Below, piece by piece: positions 9,954-17,058 of a DNA stretch of 59,667 nt. The stretch comes from Candidatus Bacteroides intestinipullorum. Its GTDB lineage: Bacteria > Bacteroidota > Bacteroidia > Bacteroidales > Bacteroidaceae. Numbering within the stretch: position 1 is the first letter of the stretch; the number at the start of each line of letters is the position of its first letter. The translations under genes were made by a program, and so were the position numbers. The notes under the pieces are model-generated. The model did no database searches and had not been told where the DNA came from. It was given only the letters and a program-made list of their open reading frames with translations. The DNA lies in contig JAHLFO010000100.1 of the NCBI GenBank assembly GCA_018883785.1, forward strand, positions 1 to 59,667, given 5' to 3'.

Positions 9954-11219
9954 TTATTCTTCTTCAAACTCTTTCTTCAGGACGCGGATGACTTCATCCA
10001 CGGTTTCCTCTTCCAGGTCGGCCTGTTCGATGAGCATCTCGCGCGGAGCGTTCAGCACGGCCTTGGCCGTTTCGATGCCGATGCCCTTGATGGCGTCGAT
10101 GACCCATCCCTCTATCTCGTCGCGGAACTCATCCAGGTAGATGTCCTCGTCCTCTTGCTGCGTGCTCTCGTCCACTTCGCGGAACACGTCGATGGTGTAT
10201 TCCGTCAGCATGCTGGCCAGCTTGATGTTGAGGCCGCCCTTGCCGATGGCCAGGGACACCTCTTCCGGCTTCAGGAAGACCTCGGCCTTGCGCTCCTCTT
10301 CGTTCAGCTTGATGGACGAGATGTGGGCGGGGCTCAGCGCGCGCTGGATGAACAGCTGCGTGTTGCTGGTATAGTTGATGACGTCGATGTTCTCGTTGCG
10401 CAGTTCGCGGACGATGCCGTGGATGCGGCTGCCCTTGACACCCACGCAGGCACCTACGGGGTCGATGCGGTCGTCATAGCTCTCCACGGCAATCTTGGCG
10501 CGTTCGCCGGGGATGCGGGCAATCTTCTTGATGGTGATCAGGCCGTCGTTGATCTCGGGCACTTCCAGCTCGAAGAGGCGTTGCAGGAAGACGGGCGACG
10601 TGCGGCTCAGGATGATTTTCGGATTGTTGTTCTTGTTCTCCACGCGGTCCACCACGGCACGTACCGTCTCGCCCTTGTGGTAGAAGTCGGTGGGGATCTG
10701 TTCGGACTTGGGCAGCAGCAGTTCGTTCTGCTCGTCGTCCATCAGCAGCATTTCCTTCTTCCATATCTGGTAGACCTCGGCACTGATGATGGTGCCCACC
10801 TTGTCGATATATTTGTTGTAGAGGGTGTCCTTCTCCAGTTCCAGTATCTTGGAAGCCAGCGTCTGTCGCAGGTTCAGGATGGCGCGGCGTCCGAAGCTGG
10901 CGAAGTTCACTTCGTCGGTCACCTCTTCGCCCACCTCGTAGGAGGCGTCAATCTTCTGTGCCTCGCTCAGTGGAATCTGCAGGTTGGGGTTCGTCAGGTC
11001 CTCGTCAGCCACCACTTCGCGGTTGCGCCAGATCTCGAAGTCGCCCTTGTCCGGGTTCACAATCACGTCATAGTTCTCGTCCGTGCCGAACATCTTGGCG
11101 ATCACGCTTCGGAATGATTCTTCCAGCACGCTCACCATCGTGGTACGGTTGATGTTCTTCAGTTCCTTGAACTCCGCAAAGGTATCCACCAGGCTTACTG
11201 TTTCTTCTTTCTTGGCCAT
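9954..11219 (-). CDS. nusA: Transcription termination/antitermination factor NusA
   Basis: The 421-residue protein has the N-terminal polymerase-binding domain, an S1 domain and two KH domains (VGACVGVKGSRIHGIVRELR; EVSLAIGKGGLNIKLASML). It ends in a helix-hairpin-helix-like region (AIKGIGIETAKAVLNAPREM). It modulates pausing, intrinsic termination and antitermination. The gene lies five bases after rimP, as in most bacteria. NusA often affects its own leader, which gives interest to the terminator-like hairpin in front of rimP. Confidence 0.98.
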   Translation of the reverse strand: MAKKEETVSLVDTFAEFKELKNINRTTMVSVLEESFRSVIAKMFGTDENYDVIVNPDKGDFEIWRNREVVADEDLTNPNLQIPLSEAQKIDASYEVGEEVTDEVNFASFGRRAILNLRQTLASKILELEKDTLYNKYIDKVGTIISAEVYQIWKKEMLLMDDEQNELLLPKSEQIPTDFYHKGETVRAVVDRVENKNNNPKIILSRTSPVFLQRLFELEVPEINDGLITIKKIARIPGERAKIAVESYDDRIDPVGACVGVKGSRIHGIVRELRNENIDVINYTSNTQLFIQRALSPAHISSIKLNEEERKAEVFLKPEEVSLAIGKGGLNIKLASMLTEYTIDVFREVDESTQQEDEDIYLDEFRDEIEGWVIDAIKGIGIETAKAVLNAPREMLIEQADLEEETVDEVIRVLKKEFEEE

Positions 11220-11224
11220 GCTTC

Positions 11225-11692
11225 TTATTTAAAAGTGATTAAGTATTTAGTATATATTATGTCTTCATAAGAAAAATTCAGGTCTTCGCTCACCATTCTG
11301 GGGCGTTTGGCACCTTCTTCTTTCACTTTCTTCAGGATGGTCAGCGTGAAGTGGTCCGCGTCGGCTTCCTTCAGGATGCCTTGGAGCTTGCGGTGATCCT
11401 TGGTCAGCACTTCCACTTCTTCGCCCGTGTGGGCCTGGTATTGTTGCAGCACCTTGAACGGTTGTCCGATGCCTGCCGAGCCGACTTCCAGTTCGTAATC
11501 CTCTTGGTCACGATCCAATCTGGATTCGATGTAGCGGCTCAGGTCCACGCAATCTTCAATCCAAACACCCTCCTTGTGGTCTATCTCCACCACGATTTTG
11601 TCATCAGGACTGATGTTGACTTCCACCAGGAAGTAGTCCTTTCCTTCCAGCCATTCGTCAACGATTTGGCAAATAGTTTTCTTTTCTATCAT
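11225..11692 (-). CDS. rimP: Ribosome maturation factor RimP
   Basis: The 155-residue protein matches RimP in length and position. Visible landmarks are VEIDHKEGVWIEDCVDLSRY and the LEVGSAGIGQPFKVLQQY segment, where most family members read EVSSPG. It assists 30S subunit maturation. It is the first gene of the leftward block rimP-nusA-infB-cvpA-sufB. A full promoter and a terminator-like hairpin precede it. Confidence 0.95.
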   Translation of the reverse strand: MIEKKTICQIVDEWLEGKDYFLVEVNISPDDKIVVEIDHKEGVWIEDCVDLSRYIESRLDRDQEDYELEVGSAGIGQPFKVLQQYQAHTGEEVEVLTKDHRKLQGILKEADADHFTLTILKKVKEEGAKRPRMVSEDLNFSYEDIIYTKYLITFK

Positions 11693-11713
11693 AGATTAAC
11701 GACTATTAAGAAC

Positions 11714-11739
11714 AAAAAAGAGGAGCTTGATTGCCCCTC
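11714..11739 (-). terminator. Terminator-like hairpin in the rimP leader (possible attenuator)
   Basis: On the minus strand GAGGGGC and GCTCCTC (11739-11733 and 11726-11720) pair around a 6-nt AATCAA loop, followed at once by six T residues (11719-11714). It lies between the promoter (11759-11790) and the rimP start (11692), inside the leader. A complete intrinsic terminator in this position suggests transcript-level control of the operon. Confidence 0.65.
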
Positions 11740-11758
11740 ACCTTTCATCCATTCCGCT

Positions 11759-11790
11759 GCAAAGATAGTAATAATCTGTTCGGCTACAAA
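11759..11790 (-). promoter_or_regulatory. Promoter of the rimP-nusA-infB operon
   Basis: The minus strand has TTTG (11790-11787), a 19-bp spacer and TATCTTTGC (11767-11759), a full match to the Bacteroidota consensus. The leader to rimP is about 60 nt. Confidence 0.85.
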
Positions 11791-11851
11791 AAATTAGTAG
11801 AAAAAAGCGGTGAATTGCATGTATTTTTCTGCGTATTTGCCTGCTTATGCG

Positions 11852-11860
11852 TACCTTTGC
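11852..11860 (+). promoter_or_regulatory. -7 box of the EamA transporter gene
   Basis: TACCTTTGC lies only seven bases before the preferred start codon of the transporter, which would make the message leaderless or nearly so. A TTTG at 11836 is too close to be the -33 box. Confidence 0.45.
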
Positions 11861-11866
11861 GCGTTG

Positions 11867-12763
11867 ATGAGAGCTTTTTTACATACAATCCGGGGGACGG
11901 CCGGCTTCCATCTGGTGGCGGTTGTCATTGTGGGGATATGGGGGTTGACCTTTATCTCCACCAAGTTGTTGATCGGGCAGGGGATGGCTCCGCACGAGAT
12001 TTTCCTGCTGCGCTTCCTGATGGCCTACGTGGGCATCTGGTGCTTGTCCCCGCACCGCTTGTGGGCAGGGAGCTGGAAGGACGAGCTGCTCTTGCTGCTG
12101 GGCGGCGTGACGGGAGGCTCGTTCTACTTCCTGACCGAGAACACGGCCCTGGAATATACGTTGGCCACCAACGTGGCGTTTCTTGTCTGTACCACGCCCC
12201 TGCTCACCACCCTGCTTTCGTGGGCCTTCTATAAGAATATGAAGGCCACCCGTGGGTTGATTGGCGGGTCGCTGGTGGCTTTGGCCGGCGTGGCATTGGT
12301 GGTGTGCAACGGTCATTTCGTCCTTCGCCTTTCGCCCGTGGGCGACTTGTTGTCGTTGCTGGCCTCCCTGTCGTGGGCCTTCTACAGCCTCATCATGCGC
12401 CGCATGGCCGACCGTTACGATGTCGTGTTCATCACGCGCAAGATCTTCTTCTACGGTGTGTTGACCATCCTTCCCGTTTTCATGTTCCGCCCTTGGCAGT
12501 TCGAGGTGTCCCGCCTGCTGGACACGGCGGTACTTTTCCACTTGCTTTTCCTCGGCGTGCTGGCGTCATTGGTCTGCTTTGCCGTGTGGAATGTGGTGCT
12601 GAAGCGGTTGGGCACGGTCTCGGCTTCCAATTACATTTACCTGAATCCCGTGTTCACCTTGATTGGGTCGGCCGTGGTGCTGGGCGAGCGGCTGACGCCT
12701 ATGGCCTGGTCGGGCGTGGCGCTCATCCTGGGCGGGGTGTATTGGGCCGGGCGGCAGAAGTGA
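11867..12763 (+). CDS. DMT-superfamily EamA-type transporter
   Basis: The protein has ten predicted membrane helices in two EamA repeats. The first opens with FHLVAVVIVGIWGLTFISTK. The second (around SPVGDLLSLLASLSWAFYSL) ends with YIYLNPVFTLIGSAVVLGER and the usual WSGVALILGGVYW helix. Family members export amino acids, metabolites or drugs across the inner membrane, and the substrate is unknown. The start was set at MRAFLHTIRG (11867), which keeps helix one complete. A longer frame from 11810 exists but would begin upstream of the -7 box at 11852. Confidence 0.85.
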   Translation: MRAFLHTIRGTAGFHLVAVVIVGIWGLTFISTKLLIGQGMAPHEIFLLRFLMAYVGIWCLSPHRLWAGSWKDELLLLLGGVTGGSFYFLTENTALEYTLATNVAFLVCTTPLLTTLLSWAFYKNMKATRGLIGGSLVALAGVALVVCNGHFVLRLSPVGDLLSLLASLSWAFYSLIMRRMADRYDVVFITRKIFFYGVLTILPVFMFRPWQFEVSRLLDTAVLFHLLFLGVLASLVCFAVWNVVLKRLGTVSASNYIYLNPVFTLIGSAVVLGERLTPMAWSGVALILGGVYWAGRQK

Positions 12764-12804
12764 GATTGGTGCCTGTCTTGAAGGCATTGATTCCCAGCCC
12801 ATAG

Positions 12805-12892
12805 GCGCAGGCTCGGGTAAGCACGGGCGCGGGCATGGGTAAGCACGGGCGCAGGCATGGGTAAGCACGGGCGCGGGTATGGGTAAGCACGG
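12805..12892. repeat. 22-bp tandem array, locus 2 (four complete units)
   Basis: Four exact-length 22-bp units (12805, 12827, 12849, 12871) each begin GCGC and end GGTAAGCACGG. Differences are confined to a few central positions. A fifth partial copy starts at 12893. This is the best preserved of the five arrays of this family. It lies between the transporter gene and the xthA promoter. Confidence 0.95.
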
Positions 12893-12961
12893 GCGCTGCC
12901 GGAAATGGACAAAATTTCCGGGGAAAAACAGCGAAAACCCCGAAATAAATGGGACAATCGC

Positions 12962-12993
12962 TTTTCCGATTCACGGAAAGCCGATATATTTGC
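12962..12993 (+). promoter_or_regulatory. Promoter upstream of xthA
   Basis: TTTT (12962-12965), a 19-bp spacer and TATATTTGC (12985-12993) fit the Bacteroidota pattern. The leader to xthA would be about 205 nt and includes the palindromic element at 13047-13168. Confidence 0.6.
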
Positions 12994-13046
12994 ATTTTCC
13001 TTTAAGTGGATGTTGATATTTAGTTTATACGATAAATAGGAATTTA

Positions 13047-13168
13047 GCGGCCGAAGGCCGCAATGATTAATGATAAATGGTTAATGGTTAATACGTAGCA
13101 AAAGGAACCATGCACAAGGCTATTAACCATTTATCATTAACCATTAACCATTGTGCGCTTCGCGCACA
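13047..13168. repeat. Composite palindromic element in the xthA leader
   Basis: A small hairpin GCGGCC-GAA-GGCCGC (13047-13061), a 19-bp perfect inverted repeat made of TTAATGATAAATGGTTAAT (13067-13085 and 13122-13140) and a second small hairpin TGTGCGC/GCGCACA (13152-13168) are nested in 122 bp. The bounded layout resembles a short non-coding mobile or REP-like element. No open frame is involved. Confidence 0.7.
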
Positions 13169-13207
13169 TAAATTATCATTTAATTCTTGCGATTTACTTA
13201 TCACGAT

Positions 13208-13969
13208 ATGAAATTTATCTCTTGGAATGTGAACGGCCTGCGTGCCTGCAAGGACAAAGGCTTCATGGAGGCGTTCCGTCAGTTGGACGCCGACTTCTTC
13301 TGCCTGCAAGAGACCAAGATGCAGGCCGGACAACTGGACTTGTCCTTTGAAGGTTATGAGTCGTACTGGAATTATGCCGAAAAAAAAGGCTATTCGGGCA
13401 CGGCCATCTATACTCGCCACAAGCCCCTCAGCGTGACCTATGGCATTGATATCGAGCACCACGACAAGGAGGGGCGCGTCATCACCCTCGAAATGCCCAG
13501 TTTCTTCCTGGTCACGGTCTATACGCCCAATTCGCAGGACGAATTGCGCCGTTTGGACTACCGCATGACGTGGGAGGACGACTTCCGGGCCTACCTGTTG
13601 GCCTTGGATGCACGCAAGCCGGTCATTGTCTGTGGCGACCTCAACGTGGCGCATCAGGAGATTGACTTGAAGAATCCCAAGACCAACCGCCGCAATGCCG
13701 GCTTCACGGACGAAGAGCGTGCCAAGTTCACGGAGTTGCTGGCCGCCGGCTTCACGGACACTTTCCGCTATTTCTATCCCGACCGCAAGGACATCTACTC
13801 GTGGTGGTCCTACCGCTTCCGGGCACGCGAGAAGAATGCGGGGTGGCGCATCGACTATTTCCTGGTATCCAACCGCTTGAACGAGAAGTTGGTCAGTGCA
13901 GGCATCCATACGGAGATTTACGGGTCGGACCATTGCCCCGTGGAGGTGGTGCTGGACTTTACTGACTGA
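13208..13969 (+). CDS. xthA: Exodeoxyribonuclease III (AP endonuclease)
   Basis: The 253-residue protein carries the family's catalytic motifs in order: MKFISWNVNGLRA, LQETKMQ, GTAIYTR, GDLNVAHQEID, WRIDYFLVS and the terminal SDHCPVEVV. It cuts DNA at abasic sites and removes 3' blocks in base excision repair. The start at 13208 gives the usual N-terminus, and seven extra upstream codons are not conserved. Its last 11 bases overlap the tail of the convergent response-regulator gene. A long structured leader precedes it. Confidence 0.95.
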   Translation: MKFISWNVNGLRACKDKGFMEAFRQLDADFFCLQETKMQAGQLDLSFEGYESYWNYAEKKGYSGTAIYTRHKPLSVTYGIDIEHHDKEGRVITLEMPSFFLVTVYTPNSQDELRRLDYRMTWEDDFRAYLLALDARKPVIVCGDLNVAHQEIDLKNPKTNRRNAGFTDEERAKFTELLAAGFTDTFRYFYPDRKDIYSWWSYRFRAREKNAGWRIDYFLVSNRLNEKLVSAGIHTEIYGSDHCPVEVVLDFTD

Positions 13970-14558
13970 TTTTGCTCATCAGCTGTGTGACGTTGGCGGC
14001 CTCGAATTTCTTCATGATCTTCCGCCGGTGGGTCTTGACGGTGTTGATGCTGAGGTTCATGGCTTGGGCAATCTGGGCGTTGCTCAGGCCGTTCATGATG
14101 TGCTTCAGCACTTGCGTTTCCTGCGTGGTGAGCCGGTTCAACGCCTTGGGACGCATCAGGCGGGCGAATACCGGGTCGTAGTAGGTCAGGCCGCCGCGCA
14201 GTTGGCCGATGGCCCGTTGCAGTTCGTCGAGGGATGAATTTTTGGATACGGCGCCTTCCACGTCAAGCTCGATCAGCTCGTCGGCAATCCAAGGTTCTTC
14301 GTGCATGGTGTAGACCAGGATGCGGCAGGACGGCATCCGGGCGTGCAGGCGGGTGATGAAGTCTTTGCTCTGCTTCCCGCACAATCCCAGGTCGAGGATG
14401 CAGAGGTCGAAGTCGGTGCTGTCCGGCAGGTCCTCCAGCCGGAGGTCGGTCCGGGTGGTGCAGGACACGTCGTTCAGGTTCGTGGCAAGGGCCTGTATGC
14501 CTTGCAGCACGATGGGGTGGTCGTCTATGGCCAGTATCCGATAGGTATGGTCAGTCAT
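13959..14558 (-). CDS. LuxR-family response regulator
   Basis: The 199-residue protein has an N-terminal receiver domain (IDDHPIVLQG; phosphoacceptor Asp56 in LCILDLG) and a C-terminal LuxR helix-turn-helix (LTTQETQVLKHIMNGLSNAQ, then IAQAMNLSINTVKTHRRKIM). It is a DNA-binding output protein. Its start overlaps the stop of the histidine kinase gene by four bases (ATGA), so it is surely that kinase's partner. Its target genes are not known. It converges on xthA with an 11-base overlap. Confidence 0.95.
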   Translation of the reverse strand: MTDHTYRILAIDDHPIVLQGIQALATNLNDVSCTTRTDLRLEDLPDSTDFDLCILDLGLCGKQSKDFITRLHARMPSCRILVYTMHEEPWIADELIELDVEGAVSKNSSLDELQRAIGQLRGGLTYYDPVFARLMRPKALNRLTTQETQVLKHIMNGLSNAQIAQAMNLSINTVKTHRRKIMKKFEAANVTQLMSKISQ

Positions 14559-16429
14559 GCGTTTGTTTGTTTGTTTTGAAAAGTCAGGGTAAATCGGTTC
14601 ACGTCTCCTGTCCGCTCTCTGGACAGGGTTGCTTTCAGGCCCTTGGCCCGTTCGTCTATCGTGCGCAGGCCGATGCCTTCCGGGTGGTGCGGAATGACGG
14701 CAGGCATGCCGTCATCGGTGATGGTCAGCGTGCAATGTCCCGTTTCGTCCGTCTCCAGGGAGAGGCAGATGTGCGAGGCTTGGCCATGGGTCAGGCTGTT
14801 GGACACGGTTTCCTGGATGATGCGGTAGACCTCCCGTGCCGTCTCCTTGTCCAGCCGGTCGTTGTGTCCATCGGGATGGTAGGTGATGTCCGTCCCGCAG
14901 CTGGCAGACATGAACGAGGCGTATCGCATCAGCCATTCGTCCAGGCCGATGCGCTCGAAGTCCGGCGGCATCAGTTCGTGCGAGATGTCTCTGATTTCTT
15001 GCTTCAGCCCGTTTACGATTTCGCTGATTTCCTTCCAGTCCTTGGGATTGTTCCCAGCCGTTTCGATGCGCATTTGCAGGGCCAGCAGTTCGTTGGCTAT
15101 GCCGTCGTGCAGCTCTTTGGCCAGGTGTTTGCATTCTTCTTCCAGCCCTTCGGTATAGCGTCTGGCGGCTTCCCGCTCTTTTTCTTCTTGCACGCGTTGC
15201 AGGCGGCGTTCGGTGGCCTTCTGCTTCTGGCGGAGATAAAATAGGCCGAGTATGGCCAGGAAGACGATGCAGAGCGCGGCTACCATGATTCTCAGCTGAG
15301 TGGCTTTCTTCTGCAACAACTGTTCGTTGAGTCGGGCGTTTTGCAACTCCTGCTCTTTGGTGCGGTATTTGATGTTCAGACGTGCCATTTCGTCGGTCAG
15401 TTCGCGTCGCGCCAGCGTGTCCGTCCACAGGCGGGCACTGTCCATGCAGGCAAAGGCGCGGTCGTGGTCGCCCAAGGCTTGGTAACACCGGGCCATGTCG
15501 GTATAGAGCGTGTGGCGGTCCGTGCCCGTTCCCTCTTGTTGCAGGCGTCGGTAGTCTTGCAGGGCGGCGGCATATTGCTGCAACATCAGCCGGGCTTTTG
15601 CCCGCGCCTGGAGGTATCCCCGGGCGGCGATGGTGCCTGGTGTCGCCTGGGCCAACAGGCGGTCGCCCATGCGGAGGTACTGTTTCAGGGAATCGGTCTG
15701 CTGGTTGTGCCCGAAGCAGGCCAGGAATCCGCTCATGCAGCGTAGCTTCCATTCCGCGTTGTTCTCCTCGCAGGCCATTTGCCACGCTTGGCGGATGGAT
15801 TGCCCAGCCTCTTCGGCGCGTCCTGCCGCCAGTTTGATGTTGGCTCCCACTTGCAAGGCGTTGAAGGAGGCCAGCCGCTCGTCCGTCCGCTCTGCGTGCT
15901 GCAAAGCCCGGTCGATGTAGGTCTCCGCTTCCGCGAAATGCTTCAGGTTGTAGTGGAAGACGGCCAAGTTCATGTTGAGGTGTGCCAGCCAGCTATCGTC
16001 GCCGTAGCGCAAGGCGGTTTCCAATGCCTTGTTGTAGTAGTGCAAGGCCGAGTCTGGTTCGTGGGCGCGGCGGTAGAGGATGCCCAAGTCGTTGTAGACG
16101 CTGATGTGCGTCTCCTGGTTGTCCGTGTTGTGCAGGTGGGGCAGGACGCTCTTCTTGCCCTCCAGTCCGCGTTGTTCGTCGCCTTGGTAGACGTAGAGGG
16201 TGGCTTGTTCGTTCAGCAGGCTGGGGTAGATGGATGAGTGTTCCACGCCAGGCACGGCAAAAGCACTGTCGAAGCAGGTTTGCGCATCCTCCAGCTCTCC
16301 TTTGCCCATCAGGGTGGCGGCCTGGTCATAGAGGCGGGTCAGGAGGGTATCCCTATCCGTCTCCGCAGTCTGGGACATGGCGCAGACCGGCAGCAAGAGA
16401 AGCAAAACGAGCAACAGGCGGATGTGCAT
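14555..16429 (-). CDS. TPR-containing sensor histidine kinase (HisKA_3 type)
   Basis: The 624-residue protein has a signal sequence (MHIRLLLVLLLLLPVCAMSQ) and periplasmic TPR repeats (about residues 30-340, for example NDLGILYRRAHEPDSALHYY). One membrane helix follows (379-399), then a coiled coil, a HisKA_3 segment with the phosphorylated His441 in KELHDGIANELL, and a HATPase domain with N-box ETVSNSLTHG and GIGLRTIDERAKGL. The layout matches NarL/LuxR-partner kinases common in Bacteroidota. The signal is unknown. A -7 box TACTTTTGC lies just upstream. Confidence 0.93.
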   Translation of the reverse strand: MHIRLLLVLLLLLPVCAMSQTAETDRDTLLTRLYDQAATLMGKGELEDAQTCFDSAFAVPGVEHSSIYPSLLNEQATLYVYQGDEQRGLEGKKSVLPHLHNTDNQETHISVYNDLGILYRRAHEPDSALHYYNKALETALRYGDDSWLAHLNMNLAVFHYNLKHFAEAETYIDRALQHAERTDERLASFNALQVGANIKLAAGRAEEAGQSIRQAWQMACEENNAEWKLRCMSGFLACFGHNQQTDSLKQYLRMGDRLLAQATPGTIAARGYLQARAKARLMLQQYAAALQDYRRLQQEGTGTDRHTLYTDMARCYQALGDHDRAFACMDSARLWTDTLARRELTDEMARLNIKYRTKEQELQNARLNEQLLQKKATQLRIMVAALCIVFLAILGLFYLRQKQKATERRLQRVQEEKEREAARRYTEGLEEECKHLAKELHDGIANELLALQMRIETAGNNPKDWKEISEIVNGLKQEIRDISHELMPPDFERIGLDEWLMRYASFMSASCGTDITYHPDGHNDRLDKETAREVYRIIQETVSNSLTHGQASHICLSLETDETGHCTLTITDDGMPAVIPHHPEGIGLRTIDERAKGLKATLSRERTGDVNRFTLTFQNKQTNA

Positions 16430-16457
16430 GGCGTATGGCTGTTTGGGATTTTACTTG

Positions 16458-16466
16458 CAAAAGTAG
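16458..16466 (-). promoter_or_regulatory. -7 box of the two-component operon
   Basis: The minus strand reads TACTTTTGC about 29 bp before the kinase start. No clear -33 box was seen. It sits in the gap after the 88-residue hypothetical gene, so the kinase operon is probably separately transcribed. Confidence 0.55.
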
Positions 16467-16470
16467 TGTT

Positions 16471-16737
16471 TTATTTTGACGCACCCTCGACCCGATCTTC
16501 CTTCTGTGCCCGGTACATCTCTGTAAAGGCGTGTAGCAGTATCTCCTCTTGCTCTTCGCGGGTGATGTATTCCGTCTCTTCTTCGGCAGATGCCTGGGGC
16601 TGCAATGCCGCCAAAGCTCGCTTCAGGGCCTTCTGCACCTTCTCAATCACTTGGACATTGTCCACATCCAGCAGCTGGCGCACCAAGGCGTCGCGCTTTA
16701 CATACAGGTTCACGTCGTTGGTCATGATTGTTGGCAT
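16471..16737 (-). CDS. Small hypothetical protein (88 aa)
   Basis: An 88-residue soluble, charged protein starting MPTIMTNDVNLYVKRDALVR, with predicted helices and an acidic EEETEYITREEQEEIL segment. Residues 19-45 (QLLDVDNVQVIEKVQKALKR) loosely recall the short helical antitoxin-like proteins that sit next to RelE/ParE toxins, but no toxin gene is adjacent. I do not recognise the family. A second ATG five codons in (16725) is an equally likely start. A -7 box TACTTTTGC precedes it. Confidence 0.65.
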   Translation of the reverse strand: MPTIMTNDVNLYVKRDALVRQLLDVDNVQVIEKVQKALKRALAALQPQASAEEETEYITREEQEEILLHAFTEMYRAQKEDRVEGASK

Positions 16738-16772
16738 TTATTCGGTTTCTCACAACAGGTTCTTATACGGTG

Positions 16773-16781
16773 GCAAAAGTA
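16773..16781 (-). promoter_or_regulatory. -7 box of the 88-residue gene
   Basis: The minus strand reads TACTTTTGC some 36 bp upstream of the first candidate start codon. No -33 match was seen. Confidence 0.5.
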
Positions 16782-16914
16782 CGCGAAAAATCCCGAACGT
16801 GGAAATTATCGCGCGGTAAAAATATCCGCAGGTGTCACCGTTTTGTAACGCTTGCGGAATGCGGAATCGCCTACGCGTTCTGTTTTTTGTCCGACAAGTC
16901 CGGGTACAGCCAAT
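16782..16914. other. Intergenic stretch between the 88-residue gene and the short 22-bp repeat
   Basis: No gene or clear structure was found. Open frames here lack recognisable products. The remainder of the 321-bp gap holds a short tandem repeat (16915-16958) and two hairpins (16974-17051). Confidence 0.4.
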
Positions 16915-16958
16915 GCTTCACCTTCGCTACACCTTTGCTTCACCTTCGCTACAACACT
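16915..16958. repeat. Short tandem repeat with 22-bp period
   Basis: GCTTCACCTTCGCTACA occurs at 16915 and again at 16937, a 22-bp period with the unit completed by CCTTT in the first copy. The sequence is unrelated to the CCGTGCTTACC arrays but shares their period. Confidence 0.75.
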
Positions 16959-16973
16959 GCTATTTCTCCCTTT

Positions 16974-17051
16974 CAAGTATCCTTGCTCCTATGGGTGTAG
17001 AAGCAAGGATACTTGGTCGTTTCTTATTGGATAGTTGGTCGTTTATCCAAT
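16974..17051 (-). terminator. Two successive hairpins after the M64 peptidase gene
   Basis: Arms ATTGGATA/TATCCAAT (17026-17033, 17044-17051) and 14-bp perfect arms CAAGTATCCTTGCT (16974-16987, 17002-17015) lie just past the peptidase stop. The longer hairpin has no strong T-run on the minus strand, so it may be a transcript-stabilising end or a weak terminator. Confidence 0.6.
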
Positions 17052-17058
17052 ATGTCTG

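Noticed and set aside
12566..12995. Open frames across the 22-bp array with Pro/Arg/Ala-rich peptides such as PCLPMPAPVLTHA
   Set aside because: 22 is not a multiple of three, so all frames rotate and stay open by composition. Similar peptides arise at every array locus without a ribosome-binding site or start.
16471..16737. Antitoxin of a toxin-antitoxin pair
   Set aside because: No toxin-like gene lies next to it and no DNA-binding motif is clear.
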